Source of the DNA: Paraburkholderia acidicola
GTDB lineage: Bacteria > Pseudomonadota > Gammaproteobacteria > Burkholderiales > Burkholderiaceae
NCBI RefSeq assembly: GCF_002362315.1
Contig: NZ_MTZV01000006.1
Location: 2,480,001 to 2,544,000, forward strand
Length of the DNA stretch: 64,000 nt
Direction of reading: 5' to 3'
The translations under genes and the position numbers were made by a program. Below, in pieces: positions 54,401 through 62,606 of the stretch. Within the stretch, counting starts at the first letter, position 1. The number at the start of each line of letters is the position of its first letter. The notes below the pieces were generated by a model, which searched no databases, was not told the DNA's origin, and worked only from the letters and a program-made list of their open reading frames with translations.

Positions 54401-55394
54401 ACTGACCTTCGCTGCGCGGTGCGTAGATCGCGCCGCCGGCTGCGTCGGTGCTCGCACCCGCGCCGTGAATCACACCGTAGATGCGATCGCCATCGGCTTG
54501 CGCATCGGCGAGGCGCTTCAGCACCAGCATCGCGACGCCTTCGGAGATCAGCGTGCCGTCGGCCTCTGCATCGAACGCACTGACCTTGCCGCTTTTCGAC
54601 AGGGCAGGCGTCTTGCTGAAGCTCAGGAAAGCGAGCTGCGAATTGTCGGTGTCGACACCGCCGCTGATCATCAGATCGGCGGCGCCGCTGCGCAGCTCCT
54701 GGCAGGCGAGTCGCACGGCAGCCAGCGAACTGGCGCAGGCCGCATCGACGGTATGGCTCGCGCCGCCCAGACCGAAACGGTTGGCGACCCGGCCGGCCAC
54801 GATATTGGCCAGCATGCCGGGGAAGGTGTCCTCGGTCCACTGCGGGTAGTAGTTGCCCATCGCGGTGGCGACAGCATCGATCTGCTCCGCCGCGACGCCG
54901 GCCTGTTTGAGCGCGTCCTGCCATTTCGGAATGTCGCTGCGACGGGCCATGTCGAGCGCGAGTTCGACGGTGGTGCCGGCAACGCCGAGCACGACGCCCG
55001 CACGCGCGGCCGGCAGCGGTTTGCCCGCGGCATTCGACTCGGTGGCATAGCCCGCATCGAGCAGCGCTTCGCGCGCCACCATCATCGCGTAGAGCTGCGC
55101 GCTGTCGGTGGCATCGAGACTGTTCGGCGGGATGCCGTACAGCAGCGGATCGAAGGCGAGATCGGGCATGAAGCCGCCGCGATCGGCATAGGTTTTGTCG
55201 GGTGCCGACGGATCGGCATCGTGATACTGATCGATGCGCCAGCGGCTCGGCGGCACCGGCTCGAGGCATTCGGTGCCACCGAGAATATGACTCCAGTACT
55301 CACCGAGGTTGCGGGCCTTCGGTAGTACCGTGGCCATGCCGATTACCGCGATCGGTGCGGAGACCTGGTTCTGGACTTTGGAGGACTTTGGCAT
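48411..55394 (-). CDS. PfaA-like iterative synthase: KS-AT-ACPx4-KR-DH
   Basis: 2327 aa. KS 10-470 with Cys220 (DAACAS), His355 and His392. AT 575-890 with Ser680 in GHSFGE and His784, malonyl-type by resemblance. After an Ala/Pro/Val linker come four nearly identical ACPs with Ser1150, Ser1256, Ser1355 and Ser1464 in LGVDSIKRVEIL. A KR (about 1530-2030) carries TGGARGI, Ser1950/1951, Tyr1964 and Asn1968. A C-terminal polyketide-type dehydratase (2060-2300) has His2066/2073 and LIYDIATHA as possible second motif. This is the domain order of PUFA-synthase PfaA. It would extend malonyl units on parallel ACPs and reduce ketones. It starts 9 bp after the NRPS gene and ends overlapping the PfaC-like start, so all are one operon. 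Confidence 0.95.
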   Translation of the reverse strand: MPKSSKVQNQVSAPIAVIGMATVLPKARNLGEYWSHILGGTECLEPVPPSRWRIDQYHDADPSAPDKTYADRGGFMPDLAFDPLLYGIPPNSLDATDSAQLYAMMVAREALLDAGYATESNAAGKPLPAARAGVVLGVAGTTVELALDMARRSDIPKWQDALKQAGVAAEQIDAVATAMGNYYPQWTEDTFPGMLANIVAGRVANRFGLGGASHTVDAACASSLAAVRLACQELRSGAADLMISGGVDTDNSQLAFLSFSKTPALSKSGKVSAFDAEADGTLISEGVAMLVLKRLADAQADGDRIYGVIHGAGASTDAAGGAIYAPRSEGQLRALRNAYDEAGFPANSVGLIEAHATGTTVGDAVEIASLQTVLEGAQAPVALGSVKSQIGHTKAAAGAASLVKTLLALHHKVLPPTLNVRKPNTLLGDDGPLYLPKQARPWMGNPDHPRRAGVSAFGFGGANVHLALQEYAATVPADPGHRRALPLLLSAATPAALAQLCEEVAARFEQDADHTQPWPETAPPVDQPRVGITAVNAHEAATLLRLVAKTLAQRGEEAAWSLQQTVHYRRRALDSDAKVVAVFSGQGAQTVGMGAKLATDFPQLRTIFDAFDAEAKARGHAAITGLLYPPETFAPAQALAQRQALTHTLYAQASIGAYNMAVFTFLREHGFRPDLAIGHSFGELSALWAAGSLDDEQYRAIVLARGGALTPPAGLAEGGLLALNVDAERVRALLPQLPGISLANLNSPRQTVAGGDAQAIEQALPVLKQAGIQAVRIPVAAAFHTAHVGYAEAAWNDALATLEPHAPHCPVLANVTAAPYPADPAGIRDLLRRQPFNAVRFREQIEAAYAEGGRVFVEVGPRSILTRLVGEILEGQPHVALPTAPDPAGDDGLQIQSAAVQLAVLGLPLQLEFPAIQKAAPRALAFNISASNHRIGKRPAWPEVAHVPVPVAVQAPIVTVAPAPLPVAATQNVGQDVQANAWLADAHRQFLDGQLELAVTLAKHAPSAAVLQQIERGQQQAMALHLQFLQGQQALSAEIGGTAVAWSGNVSAPVAAPQLAPIALEAPRANVLPPVVAAHVAASVTAPVAAPAPVVAKATSPVVAAPITAAASQSVDITALLLRVAAEKTGFPAEMLNASMRLEADLGVDSIKRVEILASVRDALGVAEDGKLGDELRQAATIGDIAALLGSHQGAPAAASVTSVTSVASVAAQPVSAASHVDVAALLLRIVAEKTGFPAEMLNTGMRLEADLGVDSIKRVEILAGVRDALGVAEDGKLGDELRQAATIGDIAALLGSQHSASAPSVAPVAAAPVSANAGIDVTALLLRTVAEKTGFPAEMLNEGMRLEADLGVDSIKRVEILAGVRDALGVTEDGKLADELRQAATIGDIAALLRGHMQAPAVATTVASAPIAAQTTAATPATPATDNIDVGALLLRVIAEKTGFPAEMLNTGMRLEADLGVDSIKRVEILAGVRDALGIADSASAGDELRNAGTIAEIAALLTGMTNAVATPAGSTVNTATAPATTPTYDAQRWRSLAVRAVPISLGRTARMIADAGVLLIDDGGPLTREVATQLRQQGQRPIVLALEGWTDGVSEHADVSCELAGLDDALTTLANTHGKPQSVLLLLPEGDDAASRRRLALGLLIVRAVLRWQPHCILGSARLDGRLGFDGGGDSVAGGLAGLLKTLRHEHPQSVARFVDLAGSLAPADAAEHLLSEWHDCQHAAVSGSDPLAHYPAECGWNAQGRWTLACTEESETAAETLPPLQAGDLVLVTGGARGITAACIEALAAQVPAHFVLLGRTVLTASDPAWAVGHEAGAALKAKALEHLRSSGNQLTPRMIDEACRAVLAAREVRANLDAIRAHGAKVDYLALDLSDTAATRAALAGLVEAHGPVKMLVHGAGVLADRRIVDKSAQDIEAVFAPKLDALLTLLDAFDAQPPQRVLLFSSTAGYTGNAGQSDYAMANDALSKLAFRLGRRWPQTRAVSLAWGPWDAGMVDETLKKLFADRGIGLLPLAAGTRTFVEAALSKRGGGNQYVVGATLPAPGSQAGSGVRLVRAFSPQHDPLIDEHRINRLAVLPSAWIVEWLVESATRWQDRAVTALEDYRVFKGVAFDTPAPVNLTLELEVSGPYTLRATVSDAEGRPRFAGNLRFDQSLETHQRELPVATGNVCDPAGYLAGPIQYGPSFRGVERVLQLDAHSTLIECRIPAHVSEGTTGQGLRPLIYDIATHACLVWLMEQHRAACLPASTGRFRWRGDAPMPRHFFVEMRLRSLAGSQFRCDFELRDRDGQVFALLEDFAATVVSEDDPLWNRDLNDDVIGMETA
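50880..52061 (-). repeat. Four tandem ACP-coding repeats
   Basis: Four units of about 300 bp within the PfaA-like gene, spacing 318, 297 and 327 bp between active-site Ser codons. Each encodes a carrier with EKTGFPAEMLN and LEADLGVDSIKRVEIL. The units are nearly identical in protein and largely in DNA, implying recent duplication or ongoing gene conversion. Ala/Val/Pro linkers between them vary. Confidence 0.95.
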
Positions 55395-55403
55395 GAGCGG
55401 ACT

Positions 55404-58400
55404 CTAGTCGGACACGGTTGGTGCGGTAGCGGGGGAGAAAGGGTGTGACGAAGACGGGACAGGCGGCAGCGGGTGTTCGAGCGAGTGTTCGAGCGAGTTT
55501 TCCCGCGAGTTTTCAAGCGAGTTTTCCAAGATCCGCGCCGCCAGCTCATCGACATGCGCGGCGGTGATCATGCCGATGTGATCGCTGCCGACACTGACCG
55601 TCGCGGCATGCGGACACAGGGCATGCCAGCCGAGGCTGGGCTCGCTGTCGGCGGGTCGTGATTTTTCGCCGCGGATCACAGTGAGCGGCCCGGGCCACAC
55701 TGGCGGCCGGTAGGCTGCGAGCACGAGAGCGCTGCGGCGATAGATCGTCAGCAGGCTGTCGATGATCGAAATATCGGCGCTGCCAGGCAGGATGCCGGCC
55801 GCCTGACACGTCGCGAGCATGGCGCCGTGTCGCTCGTCGCGCGGCAGCTTGCGCAGGGCATCGGCGTCCAGCGGCAATGCGCGATCGAAATAGGCGACCA
55901 TCGCCTCGGCGATCTGCAGCAGTAGCCCGGTTTCGTCGTACGCGGCAAACGGATCGCTACCGTCCGGAGCCGGCTGGTCGATCATGATCAGACTCTCGAT
56001 GTCGCGACCGCGTGCCTTCAGCGCCTGGGCGACTGCATAGGCGAGCACGGCACCGAACGAATGGCCGGCCAGCCGCAACCCGCCTTCGGGCTGGCGCCGC
56101 GTAATCGCTGTCGCGAACTCGTCAGCCAGTTGCTCCATTGACGGCTCGTCGGTGCGCATGTGCAGATCGGGTCGCCCCGCCTGCACGGCGAGATGGCCGT
56201 CGAGCGCGCTCGCGAGCGGCAGGTAAGACATCGGATTGCCGCTGCCGCCAGGGAACAGATAGAGCGGAGCGCCCTCGTGGCCCAACGCGATCAGCGGTTC
56301 ATCGTCGGGTTCGCCGTCGGCGCTCGCGGGTCCGCCGAGTAACGCCGCGAGACCTGCCACCGTGGGCTGGCGCAGAAATGAGGCGAAGGACACCTCGCGG
56401 CCGAAGTGTTGCCGCAGCCGCGCCATCAGATCGAGCGCAAGCAGCGAGTGCCCGCCAAGATCGAAGAAGTTGTCGTCGACGCCCACTGCACGTTCGGTGA
56501 AGAGTTGCTCCCACAACACGCAGAGCTCCAGTTCGAGCTGCGTGCGCGGCGCGCGGCTTTGCTCCTGGATCGGCATGCAGCGCTGCGGCGTCTGCGCGGG
56601 CAGACCGGCGATCAGTTCGCCGAGCCTCGCGTGCTCGTCGGCGAGTCGCTCGAGCAAGCCCACATACGCATCGAGCAACCGGCCCGCCTCGGCGAGCGGC
56701 ATATAGGCGGTATTGACCACCAGCTCGCACCGCCAGCCCTCGTCGACCGGCACCACCAGCAAGGTCAGCGGAAAATGCGTCCGCGCGCCGTGTCCGTTCA
56801 CCGCGACGATCGGCACCGTCGCCGCTTCCTGCTGCGCCTGACGCGGGTAGTTCTCGAACACCAGCAGCGCATCGCTGAGCGTGCGACCGGCAGGCAGACC
56901 CGACCAGCGGTGGATATCGGCACCGCTACACCATTCGTAGGGCACGGTGGCAGCCGCGCGATGGCTGACGTCGTCGCGCAGCCACGACCACGCATCGCCT
57001 TGCGCAGGGATGTGCAGGCGCAGCGGGAGGCTGTTGATGAAGAGGCCGATCCATTGCTCGCTGTCATCGAGCGCCGCGGGACGACCGGACACCGTGGTGA
57101 CCTGGACCACGTCGCGCTGTCCCGAGGCCCAGCCCTGCAAGAGGGCGAACGCTCCACGCGCGACGTTGGCGAGGGTGATGCCGTGTTTGCGTGTCAACGC
57201 TTGCAGGCGTGCTGCCGGTGCGGCGGCCAGCACGCGATGCAGGTCCACCTGGCCCGCGGTGCCATGCAGGTCCGCGTGCGGTTGTCCGAGCGTAGTCGGG
57301 CCGACGAAGTCGTTCAGGTTCCCCTGCCAGAATGCAGCGGCCTGCTCGCGATCGCGCACGGCCAGCCAACTGGCGTAGCGGCGCGCACTGTGGCTCGGTG
57401 GCGGCAGATGTTCGGTGTGCAGTGCCTCTTCGAGCAGACGCGCGACGCTCCAGCCGTCGAGCAGCGCATGGTGGTAGGTCCACACGAAGAGCCAGCGCTG
57501 TGCGCCGGTCTCGTCTGCGTGGTTCGCATCGAGGCGCAGCGTGGCAAAGCGCAGCGGCGGCGCGTGGTGCTCGAAACCTTGCTCGCGGTCGGCGGTGAGC
57601 CAGGCGGCAAGGCGCGCTTCATTCTCTGCCTGGCCCTCTGCGTCATCGCGCCAGTCGAGGTGTTGCCATGCGGGCGTGAACTGCGTGAGTACCGCGCACA
57701 GCAGTTCATTCTGCGCGGCCCACACGAAGCGGCTACGCAGGGCATCGTGACGAACGATCAGGCGAGCCCAGGCGGCTTCGAGCGCAGCGGGATCGAAGCT
57801 GCTATCGAACGTCGCCGTGAATTGTTCGATATGCATGCCACTGCCGGGATGCGCGAGGCTCTCGAGCAACATGCCGCGTTGCTGGGCGCTGACCGGCAAC
57901 AACTCGGCGAGAGCGCCCGGTGCCAGTTGATACGTGTCGAGCAGGCTATCGAGCGACGCCTGTTCGTGGATACCGCTCAGCGGAAAGTCGCACGGTGCGC
58001 GGCCGCCCGCATCGGGATGACGCAGCGTCGCGAGCAGTGCTTCCAGTGCCTGCACGGTGGCTTGAGCCCAGGCTTCCAGCTGGCGCGCGTCGGTTTGCGC
58101 CGCGCTATAGCGGAAGTCGATCCGCAGACCCGCCGAGGTCGCGTGCGCGACGATCTCGATCGGGTAGGGACGTGGCGCCTGCGCATCGATGGTGTTTCCG
58201 CTGTTTGCTTCCACCGCGCGCAGCGGGCCTGTTTCTGCGAGCGCCTGGTCGAGCTGGCCGAGGTAGTTAAAGGCCACGTCCGGTGCGCGCGCTGCCAGCG
58301 GGTCCATGCCGGCGGGGGCGCTGCGGGCGCTTTGTTTGATCGCCAGAAGCGCCTGTTCGAGCGGGCTGCGTTGGGCAGTGGGCTGGCCGGGCAGCGCCAG

Positions 58401-61400
58401 TTCGAGTGCGACGATGCGGGTGAACCAGCCCACTGTGCTGGCCAGCGCGGCACCATCGAGATCGCGGCCGTGACGCTCGAGCGCGACGCCCAGGCTGTGC
58501 TGTCCGTACACCTCACGCAAGCCGAGCAGCAACCCGGTGAGCATCAGTTCGGTGGGCTCGCTGCGATACGGTGTGTTGGCCGGGCCGAGCAGTTCGTGGC
58601 TGAGCGCGCTCGACAACGCGACGCTGCATACCTGGGTGTTGCTTTCGAGGTTCTCGCCGTCGCGGTGAGCCAACGGTGCGGGCGTCAAGTGCGACGCAGC
58701 GATTGCAGGTTGCGCGGTTGCCTCAGTAGTGACTTCATTGGCCAGATGCGCCGCCCAGTCGCCATAGCCGAGCGCAGGTACGAGCGGCTGTTCACCGTGC
58801 AGCAGTTGACCGAGATGTTCCAGCAGAACACGCCATGACATCCCGTCCACCACGAGGTGATGAGCGACCATCAGAAGATGCGGCCACGGCCATTGCGGCG
58901 ATTCCAGCAAGAGCGCGGTCCAGAGCGGACCGTGTTCGATATTGAGGCTTTGCTGGGCTGCGGCGATCAGGACCTGGGCTTCTGCTTCACTCGCGACGTA
59001 GTGATATTTCGGCACACGGTCCGCCTGTGCCTCGGCGATGGTCTGATGCCACTGTCCCTCGTCGCAATGAAACCGCAGACGCAACGCATCGTGCAGCCGC
59101 TCCAGTTCGCTCAATGCAGCGGGCAGGCGTTCGAGCGTAGCGGGATCGACGGTCAGTCGCACGGCCTGATTCCAGTGATGGCGCTGCGGCATGTCGATGG
59201 CGAAGAACCACTGCTGGATCGGCGTGAGCGGCAGCGGACCCGCATGCGTGCGGCGCGCGATGGTTTCGCGGCGTCGTTGCAGCAGCGCGACCTGAGCCTC
59301 CAGGGTCGGCTGGCGCAGCAGTTCCTGCGGTTGCATCTCCCAGCCCTGGCGCGAGAGGCGCATCGCCATTTGCATCGCGATGATCGAATCGCCGCCCAGG
59401 TGATAGAAGTTGTCGTCGGCGGCGAGCGTGTCGACCTTCAGCAATTCGCGCCACGCCGCGCTCAGTACGCGGGCCTGTTCGTTGTCGGGCAGCGCAGCGA
59501 GATTCGCGCTGCGCGGCGCCGGCTTCGGCAGCGCGTTGCGATCGAGCTTGCCATTCACGGTGAGTGGCAACCGCGGCAATGTCACCAGGGCCTGCGGCAA
59601 CATGTAGTCGGGCAGATGCTGGCCGAGGAAGGCGCTGAGTTCGCGCGCGTCGAGCGCGTGATCGGGCGCGAGTACGACGTAGGCCGTCAGTTGCTTGTGG
59701 CCGTCGGTGTCCTGCACGTCGACGAGCGCTTGTGCCACTGCCGGATGGGCGCCGATATGTGCTTCGATCTCGGCCAGCTCGATACGGAAACCGCGGATCT
59801 TCACCTGACGATCGGCGCGTCCGAGAAACTCGAGGCTGCGGTCGGCGCGCCAGCGTACGAGGTCGCCGGTGCGATACATGCGGGCGTCGGGCGCGAGGCC
59901 GAAGGGATCGTGCAGAAAGCGCTCGGCGCTCAGTTCGGGCCGCTTCGCATAGCCGCCGGCGACGCCGCCACCGCCGACATACAACTCGCCGACCGCACCC
60001 GGCGGCGCCAGTTCGCCATGTGCATCGAGCACATACAAACGGGTGGCGCCGACCGCCGAACCGATCGGCACGCTGACCGCATCGGGGCCGACGTCTTCGG
60101 GGCGAATCGGATGCAGGGTGGCGAGCACCGTCGTCTCGGTGGGACCGTAACCGTTGTAGACGCGTACCTTGCCGCCGCGTGCGAACAGCGCGCGCAACGC
60201 ATTGAGCGATAGCCGGTCGCCACCGGCGATCAGATGCTCGAGATTGGCGAGTACCTGCGGATGGGTTTCGCACAGGCTCTGGAACAGACCGGCCGTCAAC
60301 CACGCGAACTGCACGTTGTGCGTGTCGAGCAGGTTGCCCAGTGCATCGAGATCGGGCAAGCCGGGTGGCGCGACGAGCACCTGAGCGCCCTTTAACAGCG
60401 GCAGCCAGATTTCCATGATCGAGGCATCGAAGGCAGTCGATGCGAAGCTCAGATAGGTGCCATCCGACGGAAACTGCTTCATCCCGTCGAGGAAGTGCGC
60501 AACGTTCGCATGACTGACCAGCACGCCCTTGGGGCGACCGGTCGAACCCGATGTGAAGATCTGATAGGCGACATCGCTGGCTGTGCCGACGAACGCTTCG
60601 CTTGCCGACGGTGCTTCGTGCTTGCCTTGTTCGCGCAGATCGATGGCTGCGGGAAACAGCGCGGCGAACGACAGTCCCGCGTCGTCGCAGGCGAGCAGCA
60701 GGTTGGCGCCGCTGTCTTCCGCCATCTCCGCGATGCGCGCGGGCGGTGTTTCCGGATCGAGCGGCAGATAGGCCGCGCCCGCGGCGAGGATACCGAGCAG
60801 CCCTTCGATGAAATCGATCGAGCGGTGCCCGGCCATCGCCACGACGTCACCGCGGCGCACACCGGCGGCGTGCAATTGCGCAGCGATACGGCGTGCTGTC
60901 GTTGCGAGTTCGCGATAGCTGACCTGACGCAGTTCGGGGTGATTCCACGCGAGCGGCGAGCTCAGTGCGATCCGCTCCGGATGCGCTGCGGCCACCTCGT
61001 TGAAGCCTTGCCACAAGTGCGTAGCAGGTGCGCCCGCGGGCCGGAAATCGAGCAGGGCGGCGCGCTCGCGTGCGGACAGCAGCGGCAGTTGCGACAACGG
61101 ACGTTGCGGCTCGGCCAGCGCGACGTGGAGCAACTGCAACCAGTGATCGAGCATCGCCTGCATCGGCTCGCGCTCGAACAGTGCGCTCGCATATTCCAGC
61201 GCGGCGACCAGTTGATCGCCGCGCTCCTCGAAGCACAGCGCGAGATCGAACTTGGTGACGGTCAGCGGCGTCGTGATCGGGCGTACTTGCAGGCCCTCAA
61301 GATGCAGGTCGTCCTGGAGCGCGTTTTGTAGCGAGAGCATCACCTGGAACAGATCGCGGCCCGTCTCACTCGTGGGCAACGCCTGGGTGGCGATGCGCTC

Positions 61401-62606
61401 GATCGGCACGTCGGCGTGACTAAAAATTCCGGTCGTCTGTTGACCAATGCTGCCGATCAAGCCGGCGAAGCCCAGTTGCGGATCGACCTCGAGCCGTAGC
61501 GGCAGACGTCCGGCAAAGAGACCTACGACATCTTCCAGTTCACGCTGGCCGCGTCCCGCAATCGCGGTGCCGATCAGCAATTCCCGCTGGCCGCTGTAGC
61601 GATAGAGCAGCGCGGCAAAGCTCGCGCACAGCGCGGCGAACAAGGTGCATCTCGCCTGAGTCGCAAGCTGTCTCAGCGCGCGCAGTTCGGCCGTCGGTAG
61701 TTCGACCTGCACTGAGGCGCCGACGAACTGTTTGTCCGTGGCGCTGGCGCGGCGTGTGGACAGTTCGAGCGCTGGCGGCAGGTTGGCGAGCTGATCGCGC
61801 CAGAAGGCGAGGTCAGCGTGGTCGGCGTTGTCGTGGTGTTGCGCGACCTGCCAGGCGGCGTAGTCGGCATAGCCCAGCGCGATAGGCGGCAAACCAGGAA
61901 CCGCCGTCGTGCCAGGACGATACAACGCGCTTAGCTCGCCCAGCAGAATCTCGATGCTCCAGCCGTCGGCGATGATGTGATGCAGCGTCAGGCACAGCAC
62001 ATGCCGCTCTGCGGCGAGGCGGATCAGCCGTGTGCGCAACAGCGGCGCGTGCGTCAGTTCGATCGTGTTGGTGGCTTCTTCGGCCAGCAGGCGTTCCAGT
62101 TCGCTCTGCTGCTGGATTTCGTCGAGCGTGGACAGATCGTGCAGCGGCAGCGCGAGGTCGACCGAAGGCTGCACGGTCTGCATCGGCTGCTCGTCGATCA
62201 GCGTGATCGTGGTGCGCAATGCTTCGTGACGTTCGCAGAGGGCCTGCAACGCGCGCTGCAATGCGTCGGCATCGAGCGGGCCGTCGAGTTGCGACGCGCC
62301 GGGCATCAGGAAGGCCTGGCCGCCACCGAATTGCTGAGCCGCCCACACCGCGCGCTGCTGTACCGAGAGCGGCGCAGGGGCGCCCTGCGGATGCGCCCGA
62401 CGCCGGATCGTCTGCGCGTCGCGGGCCCGTTCGAGCTGGGCCAGCAACTCCGCGCGGTGCGCCACCAGACGCTCTTTCAGGTCGGGCGGCAGCTTCCCCT
62501 TAGGTGCGCGAAAGCGCAGCTGACCGTCCTCGATCCATAGCGCGATACCGAGGTCGTGCAACTCCGCCAGCAGGCGGATCGCGATAGCGTTGCCTGCATC
62601 GTTCAT
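55404..62606 (-). CDS. NRPS: TubC docking-C-A-PCP-E-C-PCP-TE
   Basis: 2400 aa. Residues 1-60 form a TubC-like N-terminal docking domain. C1 (78-510) has HHIIADG at 209. The A domain (530-1030) has FTSGSTGRPKG, YNGYGPTETT, YRTGDL and NGKLDR; its selectivity residues read D, A, M, W, I, G, G, V, L, K, nearest to the Val code DAFWIGGTFK I recall. PCP1 Ser1074; E domain (1123-1535) with HHLVVDG at 1249; C2 (1568-2000) with HHALLDG at 1712, as expected after an epimerase. PCP2 Ser2054; TE (2105-2360) with Ser2183 (GHSFG) and His2343. The second module has no A domain, so PCP2 must be loaded otherwise or stay unused. Overlaps the upstream PKS gene by 4 bp. Confidence 0.94.
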   Translation of the reverse strand: MNDAGNAIAIRLLAELHDLGIALWIEDGQLRFRAPKGKLPPDLKERLVAHRAELLAQLERARDAQTIRRRAHPQGAPAPLSVQQRAVWAAQQFGGGQAFLMPGASQLDGPLDADALQRALQALCERHEALRTTITLIDEQPMQTVQPSVDLALPLHDLSTLDEIQQQSELERLLAEEATNTIELTHAPLLRTRLIRLAAERHVLCLTLHHIIADGWSIEILLGELSALYRPGTTAVPGLPPIALGYADYAAWQVAQHHDNADHADLAFWRDQLANLPPALELSTRRASATDKQFVGASVQVELPTAELRALRQLATQARCTLFAALCASFAALLYRYSGQRELLIGTAIAGRGQRELEDVVGLFAGRLPLRLEVDPQLGFAGLIGSIGQQTTGIFSHADVPIERIATQALPTSETGRDLFQVMLSLQNALQDDLHLEGLQVRPITTPLTVTKFDLALCFEERGDQLVAALEYASALFEREPMQAMLDHWLQLLHVALAEPQRPLSQLPLLSARERAALLDFRPAGAPATHLWQGFNEVAAAHPERIALSSPLAWNHPELRQVSYRELATTARRIAAQLHAAGVRRGDVVAMAGHRSIDFIEGLLGILAAGAAYLPLDPETPPARIAEMAEDSGANLLLACDDAGLSFAALFPAAIDLREQGKHEAPSASEAFVGTASDVAYQIFTSGSTGRPKGVLVSHANVAHFLDGMKQFPSDGTYLSFASTAFDASIMEIWLPLLKGAQVLVAPPGLPDLDALGNLLDTHNVQFAWLTAGLFQSLCETHPQVLANLEHLIAGGDRLSLNALRALFARGGKVRVYNGYGPTETTVLATLHPIRPEDVGPDAVSVPIGSAVGATRLYVLDAHGELAPPGAVGELYVGGGGVAGGYAKRPELSAERFLHDPFGLAPDARMYRTGDLVRWRADRSLEFLGRADRQVKIRGFRIELAEIEAHIGAHPAVAQALVDVQDTDGHKQLTAYVVLAPDHALDARELSAFLGQHLPDYMLPQALVTLPRLPLTVNGKLDRNALPKPAPRSANLAALPDNEQARVLSAAWRELLKVDTLAADDNFYHLGGDSIIAMQMAMRLSRQGWEMQPQELLRQPTLEAQVALLQRRRETIARRTHAGPLPLTPIQQWFFAIDMPQRHHWNQAVRLTVDPATLERLPAALSELERLHDALRLRFHCDEGQWHQTIAEAQADRVPKYHYVASEAEAQVLIAAAQQSLNIEHGPLWTALLLESPQWPWPHLLMVAHHLVVDGMSWRVLLEHLGQLLHGEQPLVPALGYGDWAAHLANEVTTEATAQPAIAASHLTPAPLAHRDGENLESNTQVCSVALSSALSHELLGPANTPYRSEPTELMLTGLLLGLREVYGQHSLGVALERHGRDLDGAALASTVGWFTRIVALELALPGQPTAQRSPLEQALLAIKQSARSAPAGMDPLAARAPDVAFNYLGQLDQALAETGPLRAVEANSGNTIDAQAPRPYPIEIVAHATSAGLRIDFRYSAAQTDARQLEAWAQATVQALEALLATLRHPDAGGRAPCDFPLSGIHEQASLDSLLDTYQLAPGALAELLPVSAQQRGMLLESLAHPGSGMHIEQFTATFDSSFDPAALEAAWARLIVRHDALRSRFVWAAQNELLCAVLTQFTPAWQHLDWRDDAEGQAENEARLAAWLTADREQGFEHHAPPLRFATLRLDANHADETGAQRWLFVWTYHHALLDGWSVARLLEEALHTEHLPPPSHSARRYASWLAVRDREQAAAFWQGNLNDFVGPTTLGQPHADLHGTAGQVDLHRVLAAAPAARLQALTRKHGITLANVARGAFALLQGWASGQRDVVQVTTVSGRPAALDDSEQWIGLFINSLPLRLHIPAQGDAWSWLRDDVSHRAAATVPYEWCSGADIHRWSGLPAGRTLSDALLVFENYPRQAQQEAATVPIVAVNGHGARTHFPLTLLVVPVDEGWRCELVVNTAYMPLAEAGRLLDAYVGLLERLADEHARLGELIAGLPAQTPQRCMPIQEQSRAPRTQLELELCVLWEQLFTERAVGVDDNFFDLGGHSLLALDLMARLRQHFGREVSFASFLRQPTVAGLAALLGGPASADGEPDDEPLIALGHEGAPLYLFPGGSGNPMSYLPLASALDGHLAVQAGRPDLHMRTDEPSMEQLADEFATAITRRQPEGGLRLAGHSFGAVLAYAVAQALKARGRDIESLIMIDQPAPDGSDPFAAYDETGLLLQIAEAMVAYFDRALPLDADALRKLPRDERHGAMLATCQAAGILPGSADISIIDSLLTIYRRSALVLAAYRPPVWPGPLTVIRGEKSRPADSEPSLGWHALCPHAATVSVGSDHIGMITAAHVDELAARILENSLENSRENSLEHSLEHPLPPVPSSSHPFSPATAPTVSD
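55473..55529 (-). repeat. 12-bp tandem repeats encoding LENS/LEHS at the NRPS C-terminus
   Basis: About five 12-bp units in frame encode LENS-RENS-LEHS-type tetrads (residues about 2359-2378), after the thioesterase core and before a Pro/Ser-rich tail. Unit multiples keep the frame, so copy number can vary without damage. Confidence 0.85.

Noticed and set aside
52383..55325. A 980-codon open frame on the plus strand
   Set aside because: It is antisense to the PfaA-like gene in high-GC DNA; the translation is Arg/Ala/His-rich, without domains, signal or ribosome-binding site. Similar mirror frames (for example 43219-45609) were also dismissed.
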